A DNA stretch of 64,000 nucleotides, taken from contig NW_026942669.1 of NCBI RefSeq assembly GCF_024139115.2, forward strand, positions 310,001-374,000. Direction: 5' to 3'. The notes under the pieces are model-generated. The model was not told the DNA's origin and did not search any database. It saw only the letters and a list, made by a program, of their open reading frames with translations. Shown piece by piece: positions 21,992 to 32,439 of this stretch (positions are counted from its first letter, which is position 1; each line of letters starts with the position of its first letter). This DNA comes from Armigeres subalbatus. Taxonomy: Eukaryota > Arthropoda > Insecta > Diptera > Culicidae. The position numbers and the translations under genes are program-made.

Positions 21992-23511
21992 GGTTTAGGG
22001 AAATTAGGCCGAATGCCGTTTGGCCGAATGTCGTTTGGCCAAATGCCATTTGGCCGAAAGGGTCATTTGGCCGAACGCCTTCTGGCCGAATGCCGTTTGG
22101 CCGAATAGTTGAAATTCTCCGAATGATAAAAAAATGTAGAAGAAGGAAAGAGAAAGAAGGAAGAAGGAAGAAGGAAGACGGAAGAAGGAAGAAGGTAGAA
22201 GTAAGAAAGAAGAAGGAAGAAGGAAGAATGAAGAAGGATGAAGGAAGAATGAAAATGGAAGAAGGAAGAAGGAAGAAGGAAGATGGAAGAAGGAAGAAGG
22301 AAGAAAAAAGAAGGAAGCAGGAAGAAGGAAGAAGGAAAAAGGAAGAAAGAAGAAGGAAGAAGGAAGAAGGAAAAAGGAAGAAGGAAGAAGGAAGAAGGAA
22401 AAAGGAAGAACGAAGAAGGAAGAAAGAAGAAGGAAGAAGGAAGAAGGAAAAAGGAAGAAGGAAGACGGAAGAAGAAAGAAGGAATTAGGAAGAAGGAATG
22501 AGGAAAAAGGAAGAAGGAAGAAAGAATTAGGAATTAGGAAGAAGGAAGAAGGAAGAAGGAAGACGGAAGAAGGAAGAAGGAAGAAGATAGAAGTAAGAAA
22601 GAAGAAGGAAGAAGGAAGAATGAAGAAAGATAAAAGAAGAAGGAAGAAGGAAGAAGGAAGACGGAAGAAGGAAGAGAAAGAAGAAAGAACCATAGAAGAA
22701 GAAAGAATGAAGAAGGAAAAAGAAAAACAAAAGAAGTAGGAAGAATGAAGAAGAAGGAAGGAAGATAGAAGACAGATGAAGGAAGAAGGAAAAAGGAAGA
22801 AGGGAGAAGAAAGAAGGAAGAAGGAAGAAGGAAGAAGGAAGAAGGAAGAAGGAAGAAGGAAGAAGGAAGAAGGAAGTAGGAAGAATGAAGAAAGAAGAAG
22901 GAAGAAAGAAGAAGGAAGAAGGAAGAAGGAAGAAAGAAGAGGGAAGAAGGAAGAAGGAAGAAGGAAGAAGGAAGAAGGAAGAAGGAAGAAGGAAGAAGGA
23001 AGAAGGAAGAAGGAAAATGGAAGAAGGAAGAAGGAACAAGGAACAAAGAAGAAGGAAGAAGGAAGAAAGAAGAAGAGAGAAGGAATAGAAATAATGAAGA
23101 AGGAAGAAGAAAAAAGGGAGAAGGGGGAAGGAAGTAGAAAGAAGTAAGTAGAAAGAAGAAAGGAAGGGGAATGAAGAAGGAAGAAAGAAAAAGGAGGAAA
23201 AAAGAAAATATAAAGAAGGAAAAAGAAAGACGGAAGAAAGAAGAAGGAAGAAGGAGAAGGGAAAAGGAGGAAGAAGGAGGAAGAAGGAGAAGAAAGAAGA
23301 AGGAAGAAGGAGAAGAAGGAAGAAGTTCTCTGTTCACTTCTCTCTTCCCACTTTTCACATTTCACTTCTCAATTCTTACTTCTCATTACTCACGTTTCAT
23401 TTCTCCATCTTCGCTACTCGTAATTTGAGGGGCCAAACGGCATTCGGCCAAACGACCCGTTCGGACAAACGGCATTCGGCCAGACGGCATTCGGCCAAAT
23501 GGCCTGACACC
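21992..23511. mobile_element. Foldback element with TTGGCCGAA-type ends and homopurine core, 9-bp TSD
   Basis: Direct repeat ttgttggcc at 21983-21991 and 23512-23520 brackets the unit, which starts GGT and ends ACC. The left end holds five copies of tggccgaatgccgttt-like units (to about 22110). The right end holds their complement (ggccaaacggcattcggcc, from about 23432). The core is the polypurine array plus a cacttctc-rich degenerate segment. 9-bp TSDs and multi-copy inverted ends recall foldback or Mutator-like elements; the superfamily is inferred. Confidence 0.8.
22133..23325 (+). repeat. About 1.2 kb homopurine array of the heptamer GGAAGAA
   Basis: The plus strand is nearly all A/G, built from ggaagaa units with variants (gaaggaa, gaaagaa, rare t/c). 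Because 7 is coprime to 3, all three frames are open. This yields minus-strand SFFLLPS-type ORFs of up to 453 codons and plus-strand EEGRRKK ORFs, none of which is a gene. Confidence 0.95.
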
Positions 23512-23550
23512 TTGTTGGCCACCCATTTGTATGAGAATTCCCCGTAGTGC

Positions 23551-24907
23551 ATTGGCAGCTTCAGAGATTTGTACAGGAAGAACCTCTTATATCGGTATCC
23601 TTAACGTACACAAATAGTCACAAAATAGCGTCCACCAGGTTCTTGTTAACTGTAACAAGGCTTCACATATGCTGCCGACCACGAAGTCTATGGCCTCTTC
23701 CGGATTCTCTAAAGAATATTATCTTTGTTTGATGCTCTTCCAGCATACCGATAACCGAAATCTGCAATATTGTATGCGTCTAGTATTAACGGGTGGCCAC
23801 TAAATAGCGGGAAAGGAAAGAATGATTCGGGAATAAAACTACAAAGAAGTACAGTTCAATCTGATATACGTTATATAAAGAGTTAGCCTTAGTCTTTAAA
23901 CTTAGATTAATGAATAATAGCATATAATCCTTGGTCCGCCGTGCGGCGTAGTTTAATCTTGCAGGTATCACATGACCGCTGGACGGCTGCTATTGCCGGA
24001 TGATGCTTCTGATCCTATTGATGATTTGCTTCGTGTCTTTGGCCTTCGAATCACCTTTGTATACAATGGAGCTCAGTAGACCAAAAATCCTTTAACAGTT
24101 TTCTGAACATTTTCATGTCCACCGTGTACTTTTCCACCGATCGTTATTCGCTTGAAAGAATTGTATAATACGTGCCGCAGTACTTCCTGTTTGACGGAAT
24201 GTTGTAAACAACTGAACATGTTGGAGTAAAAGTGTTTGAGCGACAATTGTCTGAATATTCCGAATGAATCACATAATGAAATATTTCTCTGACAGCGATA
24301 ATGTTCTCATAGAAAAGCGTTGAAATACCAGTTTTTTAGTGGCCACCTGTTAACTATCCCATCCAGCACCACACACTAGTCACAAACACTTATGAATGAG
24401 TGCGAGACGTTGTGAATAATGTACGATGGACATAATTAAAATTTACCATCTTTTTATCATACGAGGTTCTTTAGGATTCCAGGTTCTTTAGAATTGAACA
24501 ACTCCCCAAATTGGAAGTGTCCGAAGATACAATTTCCCAAATATTATATTTTCTTGAAAACATTTCTCCAAAAATATCATTTTCCCGAAAATGACATTTC
24601 CCGGACTACAACATTTTTCAAGAAAAATAATGGTAAATAAATGATATTTGTTCGAAAATACTATTTGCCTGAAAATAATGTTTTCCTAGAAAAATAATAT
24701 TTCCTCAAAAATAACATTGTAGGAAATGGTCATTACATATACTTATACCGAGTAAGCTCTTGAATAAACTTGACTGCAACTTAACATGTTACTAAAGCTC
24801 CAGTACACTCTTTGCCATACCTAATAGCTAAATTTGACAAGTCTGCCTGATATTCAAGTAAAATGTTGATATCTATCTATCAGTTTGCTAGGTGTCTGGA
24901 TGAACTT
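23551..24907. other. Gene-free stretch with degenerate motif block
   Basis: No gene supported. 24500-24720 is a degenerate series of (t)cccgaaaat/aatatttcc-like units. Confidence 0.35.
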
Positions 24908-25048
24908 AACATGCCGGAGTGGCCGCTGCAGTACATAAAGTCGTCTTTATTCAGCTCGGCCCATGGCTGTATGGAGTATAAGTGTGTAAGGCCCGCAAAT
25001 CAGCTTCCACCTGATCGATCCACATTGCTTTCTGCACACCTCGCCTTC
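24908..25048 (-). pseudogene. Diverged fragment of LINE-B 3' end
   Basis: Plus-strand segments ttcagctcggcccatg, gcaaatcagcttccacctgat and gcacacctcgccttct align in order with 16110-16232 inside LINE-B, in the same orientation. It is broken off by the following MITE. Confidence 0.6.
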
Positions 25049-25165
25049 TCAGCAAATTGTTTAACCTTTACCGAGAATCGCACAGCCAGGCCCCAGCAAG
25101 CATATTTTGCATATTTGCTAAGATTTTTATCAAAGTTGCTGAAAGCAAATAATTTTTCGAAAATC
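25049..25165 (+). mobile_element. Second copy of the MITE found at 7488-7625
   Basis: Shares tcagcaaa.tg, tttaccgaga.tcgcacagcc, ccccagcaa, tgctaagatttt..tcaaa, and agcaaataattt in the same order and spacing as the 7488 copy. Here it abuts a LINE-B fragment, again suggesting insertion in transposon DNA. Similarity may extend to about 25250. Confidence 0.6.
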
Positions 25166-26519
25166 AGATAATAAACATCATGGATATCAGTTGTTATTTT
25201 GCTGAGCACACTGCTGTGTGGATTTTTGCTGAGCTGCAGAAATAAAAACTGAGTCTGTGGGCTTAACATTTGGCTTTCAAGGAATTGGTTCATTCGGAGA
25301 AATGGTTTTCAAGAATTGTTCCATTCGGGAAATCTGCTTTCGATGAAATGTCTTGGGTGCATTTTATGCCTGACGACTGTGGTGATCTACCACTACATTG
25401 TCTGAAAGCATCTACCCGTCAAGATAGTTTAGGTTGATGAAACTAGGCAGCCCTTCGATTGGTGATTTGTTAGAACTATTTACCTCTCTGTAGTTAAGAT
25501 AGACCGTATTGTGTACGTTACTCTCCAGGAGATGGGGATGGCTGAGTCTACTTCAGAGGACTCGCCTCGCTTCATTGGGGGCAGCGGTGATTTAAGGTCG
25601 TTTAAAGACAGGAAAGATTCATCACATCGTCCAGCGGCACCGCATCTAATTATCAGCGATGGATTACCATGGCGAGGTACCTCTAAATGTCCTTAGTTGC
25701 GTCCAGCAAAAGATGTTTCGCCAGTGACACCAATGACAATCTTTCTCTATAGTTTATTACCTCTATTAATGAGACCTGAGTCCTGAGTCTAATTCTCATT
25801 TCCTCTAATAACAGGTGTAAATACCGTCTCCGTGGCATGTCGATTTATCAAGAACCAGATAAAATGTTGTCCACAAAGCCCAGCAGCATATACGATCGAA
25901 TGGTAATGATATTGTTCCTTTGCACACCACTCGCCCAATCATTCTCTTGAGAATCGAGCGCTATATCGAACAGAAAATTTGTATTCCTAAATTACTAGGG
26001 GAAAAGACGGCTTTGGCAGGTTTTACTTCAGTCTTTCTCAGGTAGCCAAGGATGTCAGAATCTCTTTGAGAACCATCAACCAGTCAAATTAGCTTCACAT
26101 AATTTGCCATAATTAATTTAAAAATCACTTCGAATGTTTCCATATTTACTCTAGTCCTAGTGCATGAACGAAACTTGTCCGGATATTTTCCTAAATTTTT
26201 GTGTATTCTCTAAAACTTCTCATTTCGTTTCCGAATTCTGTTCCCAGAGCGAAGAGAAGCTGAATCCACAATAGATCGATACAAATTAGGAGCCAGCGAT
26301 CAAAAATCAGTTTTAGCCCATCAACTCAACTATAAGGTAAATCCGGGTGAAATGCCACGCTTTTTTAAAAATGGATATTTTATTTGCCAGAAACATCGGG
26401 CTGTACTATTTACATTTGAAAAAAAAGGGAAATGTTAAGGATATGAGATGTAAGAATGGCTGATCACCTACGGCGTGACGTCGCTACGCCGCCGCCAATA
26501 AAATTTCAATCGGCGCACA
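25166..26519. other. Gene-free stretch
   Basis: No gene recognised; part may be untranslated or very diverged sequence of the adjoining plus-strand RTE-like copy. Confidence 0.3.
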
Positions 26520-26997
26520 GGTCTACTTAATACAATAACGAGAATATGTGGGACGAGCTGACGTGCAAGAGGGCTCTTGAGAAAATCATCGGCCTCATAG
26601 AAGCACAGTAACGAGGCCTTCTTGTGCAGAGTGCTGCATAGCAAGTCTTGACCGACCCCATCCGGTTTGTAGCTACAGTGAGGCAAGGATGTATTCTATT
26701 AACGCTACTGTTCTTCATCCCAATCACTTGATTCTGGTAGGTGCGATTGACCTTGAAACATAGTGTAGGCTGTTATGGCATCCTGCAATTGCACTCCCAA
26801 CCCAATGCGCTCTATGCAGAGTAAGCTTAACATCAACAATCTTGCCGAAATTCCCTTTTCGGCACCATCAGTCATAAACGCAACTCCTTCCAGCTTTACA
26901 GTAGCCGGGCAGTCATTGGAGAATGAGAAAACTTCCAATATCTTGGCAGCCAAATGGCGTCACACGTCGGTACCAAGATAGGACATAGCACTATGGG

Positions 26998-27722
26998 GAA
27001 AAGGGTGGCCATTAATCGAAAAATTTACTATCTACTATTTACGGGCTTGGTAGTCATATGGCTACTGCTTCTGCCTCATACGCAGGAGGTCATGGGTTGT
27101 TCAATCCCAGGTCCGTCCCATTCTTCTACTTTGTATCTTTCTCAATATTTCTCATGTTCTAGCAATCGCTAGAACTGGAAATGGACTTCCATACCGTTTC
27201 CATTTCAATGCTATACTCAACTTGACTATTCTAGTAGTAGCTGCTAGAATTGGAAAAGCTCGTTTCCTACATCCAATAAGAAATTCTATCAGTTGTATTC
27301 CCCTATCTGTCACATTGGCAGCTCGTTAACCAAGACGAACCTCTTCCTCTCGAACCTAACCCAAAAATTCCAGCGAATTCTGCATGAACTCGTGGCAAGT
27401 GCAGAGGTATATTCGGCTTGCAATGGGCGAGTGATTGCATCATCATTTCCTCATAAGTTTTCTTGAAAATTGTGGGTTTTATTCTCTATACCTCGTAATA
27501 TTAATTAGAAAATAAATAACATTATCACTAGAAATATGATTGTTTGCTGTTGTTTTAAAAATTAAAAAGTTTTTTTTTCATGGGTGACATTTTTTGAAGG
27601 ATTAGCGAAAGGGTTGAAAAAGGTTCTTAAATATTTCTTCACATAATATATGTTGTATAGAAACAGTTTTCATTGAAAACATATTTTTGGCCGCCCATTT
27701 GTATGAGAATTTCCCATAGTGC
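26998..27722. mobile_element. Family X element, copy B, inserted in the RTE fragment
   Basis: Ends gcactatggggaa and ttcccatagtgc, with ATA on both sides (26995-26997 and 27723-27725) as a possible 3-bp TSD. Removing it rejoins the RTE coding remnant (..ccaagatagga|..ggtgcactgaccaagaaggc). It carries a SINE near its left end. Confidence 0.7.
27041..27355 (+). mobile_element. tRNA-derived SINE-like sequence
   Basis: A tRNA-like head has an A-box-like segment (tggtagtcatatggc), an anticodon-arm-like ctgcctcatacgcag, and a B box (gggttgttcaatccc, 2-bp insertion). It is followed by a cctactttgtatctttctc body with repeated tagaa.tggaa units. It resembles the Feilai type of Aedes SINEs in organisation. 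The right boundary is uncertain. Confidence 0.55.
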
Positions 27723-28060
27723 ATAGGTGCACTGACCAAGAAGGCAAGGGCTTGCGAGTTTAATATTCCGAAACACAGCCAGATAAGTGAATGAACCAAA
27801 ATACGAAATTTTAATTCGAACGAGTCTGGTGTCCTCATCATTGATCTCAAATACCGAGCTGCATTGTTGGTTTCATCAATGGCTGCTAGCAACTGAAATG
27901 CGAGAATGGATCAAGAATTTGTTAGCCACACCTTACTTAGGGGCAGAAACTAAATCTGCAAACAAGGGATATGATGATAACCCAGCAGAACATGGCAGCA
28001 GAAGCAGACCCAGAGATTCCTGGCGAGCGGCAAGTTTCAAAAATTCTTCGTATTTTGGAA

Positions 28061-29541
28061 AAGGAAGTATAAACACTATAGAGAAAACAGAGAGTGAATC
28101 ACGTGATTTTCAAAAAAGCACCTTAATCCTGAACGAAACGTTTTTACAATGCAATAATAAAATAGTAAATTTACTTCCAATACAGTTGGGGCTGTCTGGG
28201 GGCAACTGAGTAATATTCCAGATCGCCTCCATGTTTTATTTTCGGAGAAAACTTGCACTGCGCCTCAACATCAAGTACCTACCATATACGAACTAAGCCG
28301 TCCAGCATCGGATGAAACTGGTTGGAAAATAAAGCCGTCGAGTAAAATAAAAAATATGAACACTACTAACCCGCAACCAAGCAAATATTTGTCAACCTTT
28401 AATAGCACCCCTCAACCGGTACATTCTACTACACACGGACAGACAGTTGACGTAATTACAATCAACAATCAACAAAAATCGGGTTTTGCAAACCCCCTCG
28501 AGAGGTCACCGCGAAAGATCACACATTCAGCGATGGCTTGACGATTGGTGCACCACCTGAGCTTGGGCTAATAGTTGGAGCCTACCACCTGTTGCAGCTA
28601 GTAGGTATCTGGGAAATTAGTAGATTGTGCTTTCCGAGCGAGGGACCTACTGACTGACAGAGATTTTGTCTAAGGCTCTGCATTAAATCTATCTTTGGTA
28701 TGATGCACGAACATGGACCCGCAGACACATGACTCTGAGCGTCGAAAGCCCAGCGCTGTGTGCTCAGCATAGCAGTGTCTTGGTGGCGCGGTTTACCTTG
28801 GCACCTGATGCTCAGGTTTAGGCAGGACCGGTCGGTGACCGTCGACGTGTGTAATCATAGTTGTTTGGTGCAAGCCAAGGCGCTAAACTGCGGTTGCACA
28901 AGGGAAAGATAATTGTCGAACGTTTTGTATGGCAATCAGGCAATAACTAAATGTTGGCTGGGATTTAATGTAAGTAATGCGTCCGTTCTAGAGCATGATA
29001 GGTATTCGCACGATTTGATTAGGTGTAAGTTTTTTTAAACAGTAGAATGAAGATAAATCTTTCACTAGTGGTATTGCTTCCCAACATAGGACAATGCCGC
29101 TTCGCTGATAATATTCAACAAATTTGCCCACATTTTTAACTGCAGGATGTTTGTATATATGTATCAAATGGATAGTACGAATACCTTATGCTTAGGCCCT
29201 TCAATAAAATTCGCATTCCAAGAATGGCCTAGATGGGATTGGGATTAATATTTGAATTCAGCCACCTTCAGCATAGTCCGCTTTGTTTTGAACTGGACTA
29301 AATGACCTGAAGACCTGAAAACACTACATACATATAAAAACCACCAAATCAAGGTCGACTACAATTAAAGACCGAAGAGATCATGCGCCGGCGTTATTAC
29401 CCCAAAAACTCTGCGGTTGATCAACAAGAATTCAATTCCCGCTTTCCACATCGTTTTCAATCTCATTGTCAGCAACCCAACCACCAACCACCACCAATCC
29501 AATGCCTCCAAAGTACCAAAAAGTAACACTACTAAAAATAA
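28061..29541. other. Gene-free stretch
   Basis: Moderately GC-rich from 28540 to 28900, but no frame, exon or RNA gene that I recognise. Confidence 0.3.
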
Positions 29542-29737
29542 CTTATGGATGTGGCTTTCTCAGTCTGAGGATAATCAAAACGGCTAGATTTTGAAATTAC
29601 CCGACGTTTCGCGAACGAAAAACGGTTGACAAATAATTTCCCTTGAAAAAGGCCAAATACATTCGGCCGAAACGTCGGGTAATTTCAAAATCTAGCCGTT
29701 TTGATTATCCTCAGACTGAGAAAGCCACATCCATAAG
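29542..29737. repeat. Perfect 70-bp inverted repeat with GAAACGTCGGG motif
   Basis: Arms 29542-29611 and 29668-29737 are exactly complementary around a 56-bp spacer. The spacer end plus right arm read cttgaaaaaggcc..ggcc-GAAAC-GTCGGG, i.e. a short hairpin directly before GAAAC. This resembles the stem II-GAAA part of hammerhead-type motifs reported in Penelope-like elements, but the CTGATGA half is not intact here. Confidence 0.8.
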
Positions 29738-30698
29738 CAACTTCAATTCCAGTCGACAATTAATAATAACTAAAAATAACGCTACTATCCCTTTTGAGCT
29801 GATGCCTGAATTGGGGTGGTCGGTATTGGCCATTTTTGACAGTGGAGTGGAGTGTGGAGTAAATACCGGTAAAATACCGGTATTTTTGAAAATTTCAGGA
29901 ATTAAAAAAAAATTGATTTGGACTATTGGGTAAATTGGACAAACTTCAAATGCTAAAACCATTGCTTTTCGAGCTGGTAAAGTGATAGTTTATAAGACAT
30001 AACATAATGAGCGATTCATCTCCTAAACCGCATCGAATTTTGTTGGCAATGTTGCCAGCTGCTGAGAATGCCCTCTCTAGTTCAACCGAAGTTGGACAAA
30101 TGATTCGAAGAGTGTCGAAAATTAGTGTCCAGTAAGTTAATTAAGTAAGGATTTTTTACGGATTGTTTGCAAGGATCCTGGCGTCAACGTAGTTGCCACC
30201 GGCAACGCAAGTGTTTTGCTCTGCTGAAGTCTCTTCACGAGTTGTTCTTTATCCGATAAATAAAATGGATGTCTTGAAGAAAAAATATAAAAAAAACGAA
30301 AAGATTAGCGAATTCTGATCGTCTCCCTTAGATTCATTTTTTCAGGGCATCACATAATTTGGCGGAAATGTCTGTAGCTTGATTTGGTAATTTATCAAAC
30401 ATAATTTGGAGTTTCATATGAGGTCAGAACTCACGGTTCGACAGCTGATTGAACAGATTCGAAGGCTTGAATTATTTCACAACCGACAGTCATCATCACT
30501 GGAGTTTTTTAAACGGATCCCTTCAACTAATAGATTTGAGCATGAATAACATGCTATTCCAGCGTGTCTGGGTATCAGCCACCAAAACAATTTGTTTCCC
30601 GAATTCAGAACGGACATATTTTAGCAGCAAATATTTTTTCACAGGTTATCTGCGGAAGAAAACTACTACGACACGTACCTTTTTCACAATTTCATATA
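29738..30698. other. Gene-free stretch
   Basis: No gene supported. It contains an ACCGGTA-rich palindromic patch (29860-29885) related to 31505-31610. Confidence 0.35.
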
Positions 30699-30700
30699 TA

Positions 30701-30820
30701 GGGCACTGCACGGACTGCTTCGTCTCTTTTTCGCTGCAAAGAAATTTGAAAACAACAAGGCCAGTAAACGTCAAATTTCCTAAAGAACAAAAGAGAAAAA
30801 GATTCTTCCGTGTAGTGCCC
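30701..30820. mobile_element. 120-bp TA-flanked MITE (copy 1 of 2)
   Basis: Core gggcactgcacgg..ccgtgtagtgccc between TA dinucleotides (30699-30700, 30821-30822). The inner arms (tctctttttcgctgc / agagaaaaaga) are also inverted. The 48223-48342 copy is the same length, in the opposite orientation. Confidence 0.8.
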
Positions 30821-31065
30821 TATAGCTGGAAAACGATGTAAACAATGGTTATTGAAAAAAAAAAGTCATTAGCAATTTGACAGATGGCTAAGAGAATGAA
30901 GCAACACGAATGTAGCGTAAACGTCGTCAATGATGCATACACTGAGGAAACTGGACGTATGATATTCAATCAATCGCCTTATGAAAATTTGCCACAAGAA
31001 ATCGGTATGAATTTCAATATATTGCCATATGGATGGTAATTTTCATTTAAAAAATAGTAAAGTGG

Positions 31066-31170
31066 TTACCAATGGATTCGACTGGGTTCGAACCATGAAC
31101 GTCGGGGTCGAGAAGCCGGAGTGTAGACCACATGCCCATCGACGCATGGATAATCGGGATAGTAACTGCG
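31066..31170 (-). mobile_element. tRNA-like/SINE-head relic
   Basis: On the minus strand a B box (ggttcgaaccc, near 31083-31094) follows an A-box-like tgggcatgtggtc at the usual 50-60 bp. The stems are not good enough for a functional tRNA. Confidence 0.3.
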
Positions 31171-31380
31171 TATAAGAAGCACTGTTGGAAGAATAATCAA
31201 TCGAAGATTCATAAGGCGCCAGTTATGAGTTTTACTAGTCCAGTTCGCTGAGTGCAAATTGAGTACTTGTGCAAATGTTCATTCAATTGTTGTAAGTGTT
31301 AGTTGCACGGAGTGTCTTTACTTACTGTAATCGCATATTTGTACCATGATTATTGGATTTCCTATCTATATGGGACAGAT

Positions 31381-31467
31381 ATGCGATTACATGCAGTTAT
31401 GTGATTACATGCAGTTATGCGATTACATGCAGTTATGCGATTACATGCAGTTATGCGATTACATGCA
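31381..31467. repeat. 18-bp tandem repeat, nearly five units
   Basis: Unit tgcgattacatgcagtta repeated with one substitution. Being a multiple of three it produces an ITACNR peptide repeat in a shadow ORF. Confidence 0.95.
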
Positions 31468-31825
31468 TACTGAAAATATCGAGATTTTTTTAAACTGAGA
31501 GCAAAATTTGAATTACCGAAAAAACGGTATTTTCCTTCTCTAATACCGGTATTTTCGGTACTCAAAATTGCCCGATAATACCGGTATTACCGGTTTCGGT
31601 ACTACCGGTTAGACCACCTTACGCCTGATCCAGGTAACTTTAAAACCGGAAACCATACCCCAACCGGAACGTTTGGAACTCCGGCACCAGCGGACGAAGA
31701 AACAAAGTGTGATGCCCAGAATAGCCGGGGCGTCGCGGCACCGGTAGACCAGATGCCAAGACGTACCAAAACCCCACCGGAACGACCCGGTCGTCCCTGG
31801 CAGAGGACGACGGGTTGGTCACCTT

Positions 31826-31894
31826 AATAAGGATCGTAAATAGATATCCGTTCTTAGCCAGTTTCAGAACGGACATCCGTTTACGATCCTTATT
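31826..31894. repeat. 29-bp hairpin
   Basis: Arms 31826-31854 and 31866-31894 pair with three mismatches around an 11-nt loop. Confidence 0.8.
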
Positions 31895-32439
31895 TAGACT
31901 GAAAGCTGAGAACTGGCTACATATATGCATATGTTCGGACCTCCGGGGCAGTGTTGTTAGAATCATGCTCAAATCTCACTCACCGAAGCCTCATGCGCGA
32001 GCTGACTAGTTTGCGATTTTGCAGGGAGAGCATCGCGCATGAGTTTTTCACGCAGAATCGCATCGTTTCGCTCATTCGCCGAAAAATGATTTCGCTTCAA
32101 AAAGTGTCAAAACCCAATCGAAGCATATTTTATGTTTACGCATGGATTTATTATCTATTGTTTTAAGTAAAGAAAGTTATTCCGATGAATTTAACGAAGT
32201 AGAACACGCAAAAATCATCAAATGATGCAAATCACGAGTCGAATCATGAACGATTCTCTGGGCCATGAGTTGGGTGGGATTTGCCTCGCGCTTGATTAGA
32301 ATCGTGGATGAGATTTGAGAATTTGAGTTTTTACCAACACTGATCCAGTGATCGAAGAGCGAACTCTCATGAGAACCTCTTCCACTCGTCGCAAATAATT
32401 TCTCAAGAGACCTCGCTTCCTTACCTACAACATCTTCCT

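Larger units (their letters stand above)
20883..23550. mobile_element. Family X element, copy A, split by a foldback insertion
   Basis: Left end gcactgtggggaaaagggtggcc and right end ttccccgtagtgc are inverted. Internal blocks are shared in order with copy B (26998-27722): taatcgaaaaatt, tttctcataat..aagaaaataaa, cacataatatatgttg, aacagttttcattgaaa, and catttgtatgagaatt before the right end. The last two are separated here by the 1.5 kb foldback element at 21992-23511. No transposase is visible; non-autonomous. Confidence 0.65.
26520..28060 (+). pseudogene. Degenerate RTE-like LINE fragment, split by family X copy B
   Basis: Plus-strand remnants match the better RTE copies at 36 and 56 kb. 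26590-26710 has IEAQ..., DPIRFVATVRQGCIL (RT). 26865-26985 has INATPSSFTVAGQSLEN. After the insertion, 27740-28030 has the ISE.TKIRNFNSN, SHTLLRG and ICKQG segments. Many stops and frameshifts. ORFs on the opposite strand here are shadows. Confidence 0.75.

Noticed and set aside
22004..23365. 453-codon minus-strand ORF of SFFLLPS repeats and plus-strand EEGRRKK ORFs
   Set aside because: Direct translations of a GGAAGAA heptamer array, open in all frames; not proteins.
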